DNA from: Gammaproteobacteria bacterium | GTDB lineage: Bacteria; Pseudomonadota; Gammaproteobacteria; Eutrophobiales; Eutrophobiaceae | DNA length: 64,000 bases | Reading direction: 5' to 3' | Assembly: GCA_004297165.1 (NCBI GenBank) | Contig: SCUJ01000006.1 | Coordinates: forward strand, 372,001-436,000 | Shown: positions 1 through 8,700 of the stretch, piece after piece | Layout: each line of letters starts with the position of its first letter | Numbering within the stretch: the first letter of the stretch is position 1 | Program-made: the position numbers and the translations under genes | The notes under the pieces: model-generated | Databases searched by the model: none | What the model was told of the DNA's origin: nothing | Seen by the model: the letters and a program-made list of their open reading frames with translations, nothing else

Positions 1-1
1 G

Positions 2-736
2 GAATCCCTGGACGCCGTGATCATGGCCTTCCGGTTGGCCGAGGGCGTGAATCTGCCGGTCATGATCTGTCACGATGCGTTCTATGTCTCGCACGCGCTG
101 GAGACGGTGATCGTTCCTGGGCAGGCGGCAGTGGATCGGTTTCTGCCCGCCTATAGCCCGCGGTTCAACATCGATCCCGCCGCGGCCCGATCGGTCGGGA
201 GTAATGTCGATCAAACGACGTATCGGCGCGCCAGAAAAGATATAGGTGCGGCGATGACTGAGGCCGGAGTCATGACGGATGCCATCGCCGCGGAGTGGTC
301 CGGACTCACCGGCCGTGACCAGCATGGCGCCGTTGAGATTTATCGCTGCGAAGATGCCGAACAGGTCTTCGTCACCATGGGCAGCTTGTGCGGCACCGTC
401 CGCGAGGCGGTGGACAGTCTGCGCGGGCAGGGGCACAGGATCGGTCTGTTGAAGGTCAGGCAGTTCCGGCCGTTTCCGGGGGACCAGCTACGGGGGCTGT
501 TGCGAGGCCGGGAGCGGGTGATGGTGCTGGATCGGAATTACTCGCCGGGCAACGGCGGTATCCTGCATCAGGAGGCGAGGGCGGCCCTGTACGGGATGCA
601 GGGGCAGCCCGCGGTACTGGGTTATCTGGCCGGGGTTGGCGGGGTGAATGTCACGCCCGCGGATCTCGTCCGCATGGCCATTGAGTCCGGTCCGGTGGGA
701 CAGGATGATAATAAATTCACGTCCGTCTGGTTATAA
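2..736 (+). CDS. porA: Pyruvate:ferredoxin oxidoreductase alpha subunit, C-terminal part (cut by window edge)
   Basis: The last 244 residues of a 2-oxoacid:ferredoxin oxidoreductase alpha chain are open from base 2. The gene begins upstream of the window. The order fits the family: the end of the pyrimidine-binding domain (ESLDAVIMAFRLAE), then the domain II core with the LLKVRQFRPFP strand and an RNYSPGNGG segment. This subunit holds the 2-oxoacid site that works with the TPP of the beta chain, converting pyruvate and CoA to acetyl-CoA and CO2 while reducing ferredoxin. The beta gene starts 5 bases after the stop, so the two are co-transcribed. Gamma and delta subunits, if separate, must lie to the left. 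Pyruvate as substrate is inferred; another 2-oxoacid is possible. Confidence 0.88.
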   Translation, partial: ESLDAVIMAFRLAEGVNLPVMICHDAFYVSHALETVIVPGQAAVDRFLPAYSPRFNIDPAAARSVGSNVDQTTYRRARKDIGAAMTEAGVMTDAIAAEWSGLTGRDQHGAVEIYRCEDAEQVFVTMGSLCGTVREAVDSLRGQGHRIGLLKVRQFRPFPGDQLRGLLRGRERVMVLDRNYSPGNGGILHQEARAALYGMQGQPAVLGYLAGVGGVNVTPADLVRMAIESGPVGQDDNKFTSVWL

Positions 737-741
737 ACGAC

Positions 742-1623
742 ATGGCGAAGACAATCGAATTTCACGATGAGGGACTGTTCCACTCCGGACACGCCGCCTG
801 CCCTGGGTGCGTTGAGGCGCTGGCGATCCGGGTCATTGCCAACCGGATCGGCCGGAACGCGGTCGCCGTGGTCCCGCCCTCATGCAGCGCCGTGATCGTC
901 GGTCCCCATCCCAACAGCGCACTGGATATTCCCGTCTATCACACCTCGCTCGAATCCAGCGCCGCCTCCGCCTCCGGGATCCGGCGGGCCCTGAACGCGA
1001 GCGACCGGCGGGATACGGAGGTGATTGTTCTGGCCGGCGATGGCGGCACCTACGATATCGGGTTTCAGGCGCTGTCATCCGCGGTGGAGCGCAATGAAGA
1101 CATCCTCTATTTCTGTTTCGACAACGAAGGCTACATGAATACCGGCGGGCAAAAGAGCTCATCAACCCCGTGGCTCGCGGCCACGGGTTCCACGCCGCGC
1201 GGCAAGCCTTCGAAAAAGAAGAATCTGGTGGAGATCCTGGCGGCGCACGGGATCCCCTATGTGGCCACGGCCACCCCCGGACACCTGGACGACCTCGGCA
1301 GGAAGATCGACAAGGCCATGACCATCGATGGAATGCGCATGATCATCATCCTCATCCCCTGTCTGGATGGCTGGGGCCTGGCCGATGATGTGGGCGTGAC
1401 CATGGCGCGGCTTGCAGTCGAATGCGGCATCTTTCCGCTCTATGAAGTCGAGCAGGGCCGGACGTATACCTTGAACCGGCAGTCGAAGACGCTCCCCGTG
1501 GGCGAATACCTGAAAAAACAGAAGCGATACCGGCATCTGAACGAGGCCCAGATCGGACTCATTCAGGCCGAGGTGGACGAGGACTGGATGCGCCTGCTGG
1601 AAAAAACGGGAAGCCGGCGCTAA
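742..1623 (+). CDS. porB: Pyruvate:ferredoxin oxidoreductase beta subunit (TPP-binding)
   Basis: A 293-residue TPP and iron-sulfur subunit of a 2-oxoacid:ferredoxin oxidoreductase. A CPGC pair at residues 20-23, Cys48 and Cys207 match the cysteines that hold a [4Fe-4S] cluster in this family. The TPP/magnesium motif runs from GDGG (99-102) to NEGYMNTGGQ (128-137). It lies 5 bases behind the alpha gene and ends the operon: the next gene is on the opposite strand and overlaps its last 4 bases. The enzyme is oxygen-sensitive in most bacteria, so its presence suggests low-oxygen or flexible carbon metabolism. The exact 2-oxoacid cannot be read from sequence alone. Confidence 0.93.
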   Translation: MAKTIEFHDEGLFHSGHAACPGCVEALAIRVIANRIGRNAVAVVPPSCSAVIVGPHPNSALDIPVYHTSLESSAASASGIRRALNASDRRDTEVIVLAGDGGTYDIGFQALSSAVERNEDILYFCFDNEGYMNTGGQKSSSTPWLAATGSTPRGKPSKKKNLVEILAAHGIPYVATATPGHLDDLGRKIDKAMTIDGMRMIIILIPCLDGWGLADDVGVTMARLAVECGIFPLYEVEQGRTYTLNRQSKTLPVGEYLKKQKRYRHLNEAQIGLIQAEVDEDWMRLLEKTGSRR

Positions 1624-2267
1624 AAACGATCGGAAAGCGTCATCAGGGCGCCCTCCCTGTGCATGGAGACCTGTTGCAGGAAGGAGTTGCCCAGCAGGAT
1701 CTCGTCGGGAAATTCGCTGTCATGCACGGCCGCGCGCACATCGCGCACCTGAATATCGCCGACCATGACCTTGTCCAGCATCACGACGTAGACCTCGTCG
1801 TCGCCGGACGCGGTTTTACTGATGGCCGGCTCGCCTTTATGCTTGAAATCGAGGTTCAAGCGTCTGGCGTGCGTGCGGTTCATGGAGATCAAGGTCGCCC
1901 CCGTATCCACGAGGAATTTCACTTGGAATCCCTTGATGCTGCCGTTGACCCAGTAGATCCCCTGCGCATCGGGCGCGATCGTTACGGTATGTGGCGTTTG
2001 CGCGTCCTGGTAGGAATCGCTGATGGCGGCATTTAGCGTGTAGGTCCTGCGTACGCCTTCGAACTCCAACACCGCCTCTTTGCTGTCCGCGGCGATCAGG
2101 CGCACGCCTTGAGCGGTCGTCTCGCCCGCGCGCAGCATCTGCTCCTTCCCATCGATCCGCGCCAGGACGGCATTGCGAAACAGCGCGATAATGGCGATTT
2201 CTGGCTCGGCCTGGGCCGGCGCACAGAGCAGCAGCAACAAAAAAGCTCGGGCAATTAACCTGTACAT
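1620..2267 (-). CDS. Secreted retropepsin-like aspartic protease (clan AA, single DTGA domain)
   Basis: A 215-residue protein with a clear signal peptide (hydrophobic residues 8-17, likely cut after AQA at 20), so it acts in the periplasm or is membrane-tethered. The catalytic motif is VDTGA with Asp121, followed by the flap-like SMNRTHARRLNL region typical of bacterial clan AA retropepsin-like proteins. Only one DTGA is present, so an active enzyme would have to dimerise. The N-terminal 100 residues resemble the small beta domain found before the protease in related proteins. It overlaps the end of porB by 4 bases on the other strand and is divergent from the DAHP synthase gene. Natural substrate unknown. 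Confidence 0.82.
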   Translation of the reverse strand: MYRLIARAFLLLLLCAPAQAEPEIAIIALFRNAVLARIDGKEQMLRAGETTAQGVRLIAADSKEAVLEFEGVRRTYTLNAAISDSYQDAQTPHTVTIAPDAQGIYWVNGSIKGFQVKFLVDTGATLISMNRTHARRLNLDFKHKGEPAISKTASGDDEVYVVMLDKVMVGDIQVRDVRAAVHDSEFPDEILLGNSFLQQVSMHREGALMTLSDRF

Positions 2268-2342
2268 AATTTATGCTGCGCGACTTCAGCGGATACCGGC
2301 GCGGGTTGTCTGCCGGTCATAACAGAGAAGCGGTTAAGGAAC

Positions 2343-3455
2343 ATGATCATCATACTCCATCCAGACGCCAGCAATTCCGATCCGGGCTACATGAAGCTCA
2401 TGGATTATCTGGCGGCATTGCGCAATATCCAGATTAAAACCCATGAGATAGCAGGTGTCGAGCAGAACCTGACCGAGATCTACCTGATCGGCGATACCTC
2501 CCAACTGGACATGCATCAGATCGAGAATTTCGAGGTGGTCGAACGCGTGGTCCGGGTGTCGCGCGAATACCGGGTCCTCGGCCGGCACAAGGACGATCAC
2601 CGCGCCAGTCATTTCGATTACAACGGGGTGCGGTTCGGGCAGGACAATCTCAACGTCTTCGCCGGATTGTGCGCCGTGGATACGCGCGAACACGTCGAAC
2701 TCATGCTGCGGGCGCTCCGGGACGCAGGTCAGACCTGCACGCGGATGGGGGCTTACAAGCCGCGCACCAGCCCCTATTCGTTTCAGGGCCATGGGGCCGC
2801 CTGCCTCTCGTACGTCTTCGAGTTGGCGGGGAAGTACGGCATCAAGGTGATCGCCATGGAGATCACACACGATGAACAGATTCGCGAGATCAATCAGGCG
2901 CTGGAACTAACCGGCAAACCAACCGGGGTGATGCTCCAAATCGGCACCCGGAATACGCAAAATTTCGAATTACTGAAAAGCGCCGGACGGCAGAAGGAAT
3001 TTCCCGTACTCCTGAAGCGCGGTTTCGGCATCACCCTGGAAGAATCGTTGAACGCGGCCGAGTATCTCGCGAGCGAAGGGAATCGCAATGTCGTGTTCTG
3101 TCTGCGCGGGATGAAGACGAATTACGGGGAACCGCATCGCAACCTGGTGGACTTTGCCCATGTCCCGGTAGTCAAGCAACTGACCCGCATGCCGGTTTGC
3201 ATAGACCCGTCACATTCCGTGGGACTGCGCAGCGCCGGCCCGGATCAGATCCTGGATATCTTCCAGGCCACGGCGCAGGGCGTGGTCGCCGGGGCCAACA
3301 TGGTCCTGGTCGACTTTCATCCGCATCCGGCGAGCGCCCTGGTTGACGGCGCACAGGCCTTGAGGCTGGATGAACTGCGCTGGTATCTGGAGGATGTCCG
3401 GATCGCGCGCGAGGCTTATGAGGCGCGTTGCCGGCTGGCAGCTTCCAATAATTAA
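2343..3455 (+). CDS. aroF: DAHP synthase-like protein, type I-beta, with altered active-site motifs
   Basis: A 370-residue member of the type I-beta DAHP synthase family, which joins PEP and erythrose 4-phosphate as the first shikimate step. An N-terminal ferredoxin-like regulatory domain (about 1-75) precedes the TIM barrel. GAYKPRTSPYSFQG (136-149), the QIG-RN-QNF strand and VLLKRG are family-typical. Several normally fixed motifs differ: AGPC is AGLC (Cys110 kept), CERG is CLRG (253-256), SHSGG is SHSVG, and the metal-binding Glu in VEVHP is Asp324 (VDFHP). It is a single gene with its own start after a GGTTAAGGA segment and no aromatic pathway neighbours. It may be an active variant or a paralogue with another aldol-type reaction. 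Confidence 0.8.
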   Translation: MIIILHPDASNSDPGYMKLMDYLAALRNIQIKTHEIAGVEQNLTEIYLIGDTSQLDMHQIENFEVVERVVRVSREYRVLGRHKDDHRASHFDYNGVRFGQDNLNVFAGLCAVDTREHVELMLRALRDAGQTCTRMGAYKPRTSPYSFQGHGAACLSYVFELAGKYGIKVIAMEITHDEQIREINQALELTGKPTGVMLQIGTRNTQNFELLKSAGRQKEFPVLLKRGFGITLEESLNAAEYLASEGNRNVVFCLRGMKTNYGEPHRNLVDFAHVPVVKQLTRMPVCIDPSHSVGLRSAGPDQILDIFQATAQGVVAGANMVLVDFHPHPASALVDGAQALRLDELRWYLEDVRIAREAYEARCRLAASNN

Positions 3456-3479
3456 GAAACTTCTGTAATAGAATCAATC

Positions 3480-3556
3480 CCGTCTTGCCGGGCTTGACCC
3501 GGCATCCACTATAATCAATGGTTTCTACTGGATTCCGGCCTACGCCGGAAAGACGG
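3480..3556. repeat. Two-hairpin palindromic element with terminal inverted repeats (REP/MITE-like)
   Basis: The 77-base element is bounded by CCGTCTTGCCGG (3480-3491) and CCGGAAAGACGG (3545-3556), which are inverted copies matching at 11 of 12 positions. Inside are two hairpins: GCCGGG/CCCGGC around a 5-base loop (3487-3503) and TTCCGGC/GCCGGAA around CTAC (3533-3550). It sits between the 3' ends of convergent genes (DAHP synthase and dksA), the usual place for REP-type elements, where it may also stabilise mRNA ends or help termination. No transposase or coding capacity is seen. I did not see a second full copy in the window. Confidence 0.6.
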
Positions 3557-3602
3557 CCAATGGAAATTGGCCCCTATTCAGAGCTTGCCTAACTTAAGCC
3601 CA

Positions 3603-4466
3603 CTACTGGCCCAGCTGTTTTTCCTTGATCTCGTCAAGCGTCTTGCAGTCAATGCAGAGCGTGGCCGTCGGCCGCGCCTCCAACCGCTGGACCCCAATTT
3701 CGACGCCGCATTGCTCGCAGTAGCCGTACTCGTTGTTATCCAGGGCGGTGAGGGCGTCGTTGATCTTCTTGATCAACTTCCGCTCCCGATCGCGGGTCCG
3801 TAATTCGAGGGCGAATTCCTCTTCCTGGGTCGCCCGGTCATTCGGGTCGGGAAAGTTGGCGGCCTCGTCCTGCATGTGATGGACGGTGCGATCCACTTCT
3901 TCCAGCAGGTCGTGTTTCCAGTCCAGCAGCAGCAGCCGGAAATGTTCGACCTGGGCCGGGCTCATGTATTCCTCGCCGGTTTTTTTCTGATAAGGGGCGC
4001 GCTTGTTGCGTGGAGCACCGATGATTGATTGGCTTTCAGTAGACATCTTGGTTTTTACGGGTACGGAGGTTACGACGGATTGGGTGGTTTTTTTCTGGGG
4101 TGAAGTTTTAACGGTTTGCTTCGCCGGTTTAATTGCCGCCGGCGCTTTCTTTACGGGTGCAGCAGACTTTACGGTTGCCGCAGGTTTGGTTCTGGTGGAC
4201 TTGACGGCCTTCGGCGCCGGTTTCTTCGCCGCGGTCTTTTTGGGCGCCGGTTTTTTCGCGGCGGCGGCTGGTCGTTTGGCGGTTTTCGATTTTCCCGCGG
4301 GTTTCTTTTTCGCCGCTGCCGCGGTTTTCTTTACGATCTTGGAGGCGGAGGCCCTGCCTACGGTTTTTTTCCTGCCGGACGCAGGTTTGCGAACCGCTTT
4401 CTTCGCCGGTTTGCCGGCGCCGCGGGTGACCTTCTTCTTCGCCGTCTTCTTCTTGGCAGCCATCAT
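3603..4466 (-). CDS. dksA: RNA polymerase-binding transcription factor DksA with histone-H1-like N-terminal extension
   Basis: The 287-residue product has two parts. Residues about 1-155 are almost entirely Lys, Ala, Pro, Thr and Arg, with many AAKK, KKPA and KTAK units like eukaryotic H1 tails. Residues about 168-287 are a complete DksA: coiled-coil tip DPNDRA with Asp207, Asp210 and Ala212 (the positions that matter in E. coli), and a C4 zinc finger at Cys250, Cys253, Cys271, Cys274. DksA binds the secondary channel of RNA polymerase and works with ppGpp at rRNA and amino-acid promoters. The basic arm could bind DNA or RNA nonspecifically. Start is ATG ATG at 4466/4463 behind GGAG. cysZ lies 87 bases upstream on the same strand. 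Long basic tails on DksA occur in some other Proteobacteria. Confidence 0.93.
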   Translation of the reverse strand: MMAAKKKTAKKKVTRGAGKPAKKAVRKPASGRKKTVGRASASKIVKKTAAAAKKKPAGKSKTAKRPAAAAKKPAPKKTAAKKPAPKAVKSTRTKPAATVKSAAPVKKAPAAIKPAKQTVKTSPQKKTTQSVVTSVPVKTKMSTESQSIIGAPRNKRAPYQKKTGEEYMSPAQVEHFRLLLLDWKHDLLEEVDRTVHHMQDEAANFPDPNDRATQEEEFALELRTRDRERKLIKKINDALTALDNNEYGYCEQCGVEIGVQRLEARPTATLCIDCKTLDEIKEKQLGQ

Positions 4467-4553
4467 TCATTCTCCGCTCGTTCGAAGCCCGCATCTATAC
4501 CAAAAAGGTCTGATGCTGGCAAATGTAATATCCAGTAGCTGACTTGCACCATA

Positions 4554-5279
4554 TCAGTTTTTGATGCGGTCGATCCACAACCGCGTGGCGCCCGCGACTC
4601 CGACCGGTATGGTGATGAAATTGATCACGGGGACCATGGCGAAAAGCGTGACGCCGGCGCCGAACCCGAGGGCGAGCGCCCTATGCTGGCGCAGAATGGG
4701 CCGTGCCGAGGAAAAGACGACGCCGTTATTGCTCATGGGATAATCCAGAAATTCGAGGCTCAGCATCCAGGAAGCGAAGATGAACCAGATCGCCGGCGCC
4801 GCGATCTGAATCACCGGGATCAGAAACAGCAGCAGCAGAGGGATGGCCCGCAGCAGGAAATATCCCAGTTTAGACAACTCCGCTTTAACGGCATGCCGCA
4901 TCTCCGCGAGCAGACCTCCGGTCCGCGCACTGGCGGCAGGCGCTTGACCTGTGAGGGTGCGTTGGACCGCCTCGGAGAGAAAGCCATTAAAGGGCGAACA
5001 CAGGAGGTTCGTCGCCAAACTGAAACAGAAAAAGACAATGGTCAGGCAGATCAGGAGAAACACCGGCCAGAGCAACCAGCGGACCACCTCAAGCCAGGGC
5101 CAGTGTTTGGTGATTGCTTCGATCAGATCGTTCAACTGCCCCGCGCCATAGATGATGATCGCGGTGAAGATCAAGGTATTGATGATGAGAGGGATGATCA
5201 CATATCGGCGGATGCCGGGTTTGAGCAGCAACTGCAACCCAATTTTGATGTAGGACAGTCCGGCGAGGAATTCGGTCAT
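4554..5279 (-). CDS. cysZ: Sulfate transporter CysZ / EI24 family membrane protein
   Basis: A 241-residue integral membrane protein of the CysZ (EI24) family. CysZ takes sulfate across the inner membrane for cysteine synthesis in enterobacteria. The N-terminus has the typical MTEFLAGLSYIKIGLQLL helix, followed by several hydrophobic segments (about 27-50, 66-100, 140-180, 200-225). I chose ATG 5279 because it gives the family N-terminus; the longer open frame to 5363 adds an arginine-rich stretch unlike CysZ and overlaps queF. It lies 22 bases behind queF on the same strand. No other sulfate assimilation gene is adjacent, so sulfate as the cargo rests on family membership. Confidence 0.88.
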   Translation of the reverse strand: MTEFLAGLSYIKIGLQLLLKPGIRRYVIIPLIINTLIFTAIIIYGAGQLNDLIEAITKHWPWLEVVRWLLWPVFLLICLTIVFFCFSLATNLLCSPFNGFLSEAVQRTLTGQAPAASARTGGLLAEMRHAVKAELSKLGYFLLRAIPLLLLFLIPVIQIAAPAIWFIFASWMLSLEFLDYPMSNNGVVFSSARPILRQHRALALGFGAGVTLFAMVPVINFITIPVGVAGATRLWIDRIKN

Positions 5280-5301
5280 AGTCCCGATCCCAAGTCCAGC
5301 T

Positions 5302-5670
5302 TCAGACCGGCGCGACCGTCGCGGAAGGCTGCCATCCGGGCTGCCGATATTCCACGATGACACTGGTCTGAATCCCGCCTCTTACATTAAAACGCGCGGT
5401 TACGCGCATGAAGCGCGGCGCCAGGCAGTCGCATAGATCCTTCAGGACTTGGTTGGTGACGGCCTCGTGAAAGGCCCCCTTATCGCGATAGGACCAGAAA
5501 TACAGTTTCAATGACTTGAGTTCCACACAGAGTCGATCCGGTATGTATTCGATGATGAAGGTGGCGAAATCAGGTTGCCCCGTCTTGGGACAGAGACAGG
5601 TGAATTCGGGGACTTCGATCCGGATTGTGTAATCCCTTTCGACCGCGGGGTTGGCAAAGGTTTCCAGCAT
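5302..5670 (-). CDS. queF: NADPH-dependent 7-cyano-7-deazaguanine reductase QueF (short type I form)
   Basis: At 122 residues this is the single-domain QueF form, not the doubled form of about 280 residues found in E. coli. QueF reduces the nitrile preQ0 to the amine preQ1 in queuosine synthesis. Cys27 in the CPKTGQPDF motif is the expected thioimide-forming cysteine and Asp34 the general acid. [20 protein letters not shown] is the substrate and NADPH-binding QueF signature. It starts at ATG 5670 and is divergent from smc, whose true start is 115 bases away. It is probably the first gene of a queF-cysZ transcript. Confidence 0.95.
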   Translation of the reverse strand: MLETFANPAVERDYTIRIEVPEFTCLCPKTGQPDFATFIIEYIPDRLCVELKSLKLYFWSYRDKGAFHEAVTNQVLKDLCDCLAPRFMRVTARFNVRGGIQTSVIVEYRQPGWQPSATVAPV

Positions 5671-5785
5671 ATGGAAGTCGTTTACAGGCTCGAAAATTCA
5701 GGGGGTTATCGGACGGATTTTTGTTCGCGAACGGGTCGAATTATACGCTTGTCTACACTTATCGTTAAAGGTATTGTTACGCCCC

Positions 5786-8700
5786 ATGCGTTTAACCAAG
5801 ATCAAGCTCGCCGGTTTCAAATCCTTCGTCGATCCAACCACTCTGAACATCCCCGGCAACCTCGTCGGCATCGTCGGTCCGAACGGTTGCGGCAAATCGA
5901 ACATCATCGACGCCGTGACCTGGGTCATGGGCGAAAGCTCGGCCAAACATCTGCGCGGCGACGCGCTGACGGATGTCATTTTCAACGGTTCGAGGGAGCG
6001 GCAACCCGTCGGTCAGGCCATGGTGGAACTGGTCTTCGACAACTCGCAAGGCAAACTCGGCGGCCAGTACGCGAGCTATAACGAGATCTCGATCAAGCGG
6101 CAGATCAACCGGGAAGGGGTTTCGATATACACCCTCAACGGCAGCCGCTGCCGGCGCAAGGACATCCAATCGATCTTTCTCGGCACCGGTCTCGGGCCGC
6201 GCAGCTACAGCATCATCGAACAGGGTGTGGTCTCGCGCCTGGTGGAGGCGAAACCGGAGGATCTGCGATCGTTTATCGAAGAGGCCGCCGGCATCTCGAA
6301 GTACCGGGAGCGCCGCCGGGAGACCGAGAATCGCATGCTGCATACGCGCGAGAATCTGGATCGACTCAACGATCTGCGCGAGGAACTGGCGAAACAGCTG
6401 GGGCACCTCAAACGCCAGGCGAACGCGGCCGAGCGTTACCAACTGCTGAAACAACAGGAACGCCAACTCGGCGCCGAGTTGCTCGCCCTGGATTGGCGGG
6501 ACATGCAGCAGACCTTCAAGCTTCGTTCGGACAAGGCGGAGGCTGCGGCCACCCGCGTGGAGGAGGTCCTTGCCCGGTTGCGGGAGGTCGAGTCGACCAT
6601 CGAGACCCTGAGGCAGGGACAGACTTCGGCGCACGAACGCTTCAATCAGGCGCAATCGGAGTATTACCGGATCGGCAGCGAGATCGCCCAACTGGAACAG
6701 AAGATCCAGAATGCGGGCGAACGCCTGCGGGCCCTGGACACGGATTATTCCGGCGCCAACCGATCGCTCGCGGAGATCCGGCAACAGCAGGAAAACGATC
6801 AGCGCCGCCTCGGCGAACTTGTCCAGAAATCCGAGCAACTGGAACCCCAACTCAAAGGCTCCCGGGACGAGAGCAACCGGGCTTATGCGGCGCTGAACCA
6901 GGCCGAGGAGGCGATGCAGGCCTGGCAGCAGGAATGGGATGCCTGCAATAAGGCCGTGGCCGACATCACCCGGCAGATCGAGATCGACAATCACCGCGTG
7001 GAGCATCTGGAGGGCGAGATTGAAGAGGCGCAACGGCGGAAGGGCGCGATCAGCCGTGAAACCGAGGAGATCGACACCGATAAAATCCGCCGCGATCTGG
7101 AAACGCAGAGCGGTCAACTCGGCTTAACCCAGGATGCCATCCAGTCACTGCGCCAGGAGCTCGAACAACACCGGCAACAACTGGCGCAAGCCAGGGTGCT
7201 ATCGCAGAACCTCCAGGAGCGACTGGGCGGATGCCGCGCCGAGCTGCACAAGCTGGGCGGCAAACGCGCCTCGCTCGAGGCCTTGCAGCAACATGCCGCC
7301 GGTCTGGATCAGGCCGGTTATGCCGACTGGTTGCAGCGCTCGGGGCTGGCCGCGCTGCCGCGTCTGGCGCAGCGGATAACAGTGCGACAGGAATGGGCAG
7401 CGGCGCTGGAGGCGGTCCTCGGCGAGCGGTTGCAGGACATCTGTGTCGAGGGGATAGCCACCCACCTCGACGCCATGCGGACGCTGGACAAAGGTTCAAT
7501 CGGGATGCTCGATTACGCCGCACAGGCGCGCGAACCGGTCACGACAGGCACAGACAACAGACTCGCTGACAAAGTGACAGGCGCCTTGCCTGAATCTCTC
7601 GAACAGTTGCTGCAACAGGTCCATACCGCGGCCGATCTGGATGCCGCCATGCGGCTCCGTCCACAACTCCAGGGGCAGGAGACCATCGTCACGCAGGACG
7701 GGATCTGGCTGGGCCGGGATTGGGCCAGGGTCAAACGGCAGGATGCGCAAACCTCCGGTGTATTGGAGCGCGAGCGGCAATTGCGCGAGATTGCCGGCGA
7801 GTGGGGCCGGGTGGAGGCAGAGATTGCGAACCTGGACAGGCAACTCGCTGAGACCAAGGAAAGGATTGGCGCAACCGAACAGGGCTTGCAGGCCAGGCAG
7901 GCGGAACTGGATCGCCGGCAAGGGGAACATACCAGGATCAATTCGAGCGTCGTGGAACTGAAGACCCGGCTGCAACAGGCCGAGAAACGGCACCTGCAAC
8001 TGGCCGAGGAAATGGAACAACTGGAATTGCAGGAGGCGGAGGATGGCCAGGAACTGGAATCCCTGCGCGGGCGGGTGGACCGGACGACTGTCGATGGCGG
8101 CGCGCTGGAGCGCCAGAAGGTCTCGCTGGGCGAGCTGCGCGAGCGCCACCGTCTGGCCCTCGATCAGGCCAGAAGGCTCTGGCAGTCCACGCATGAACAT
8201 AGCCACGGCATCGCCCTGCAGATGGAGTCCATTACCTCCCAACGGGCCTCCATCGAACTGGCGATCCAGCGCACCACCCTGCAGATCGCCAATCTGGAAG
8301 CGCGGGCGGATCACATCCGCGGGGAAATGGAAGGTCTGCGCGGTCCGCTCGCGGACCACGAGCGGCAACTGGCGGGAAGATTAAACGAAAAACTCGCGGC
8401 CGAAAAAAACCTCGCCGAGGCGAGAAATGCGGTGCAGGCAATCGAACAGGATCTGCGCCGCCTGGAGCAGGACCGCAACGCCATAGAACAGCAATTGCAG
8501 GAATGCCGCGGGCAGCTTGAAGAGGCGCGGATTCACGCGCAAGAGGCCAGGATCAGACTGGAGACTGTCGCGGAGCAGTTGCAGACGCTGGGATTTGCCC
8601 CCGCGGACCTGATCCAGCAGCTTGGGGCGGAGGCGACACGCGATGACTGGCGCGCCAGGCTCGATGAGGTCGAGCGCAAGATTCAGAAACTCGGCCCCAT

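Noticed and set aside
3650-4460. Repeated short units that might be taken for a tandem repeat or CRISPR array
   Set aside because: The period is irregular and follows the codons for AK/PK runs in the DksA arm; there are no constant repeats with unique spacers.
4003-4542. Hydrophobic 179-residue frame that looks like a membrane protein
   Set aside because: It is the antisense of the Lys/Ala-rich DksA arm: AAG and GCC codons read backwards give Phe, Leu and Gly.
5651-5785. N-terminal extension of SMC by 45 residues
   Set aside because: It overlaps the start of queF on the other strand, and SMC proteins begin with the beta strand reading MRLTKIKLAGFKSF.
5792-7117. Long antisense frame (441 residues) within smc
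   Set aside because: Codon-bias shadow of a strongly coding gene; no ribosome-binding site or recognisable domain.
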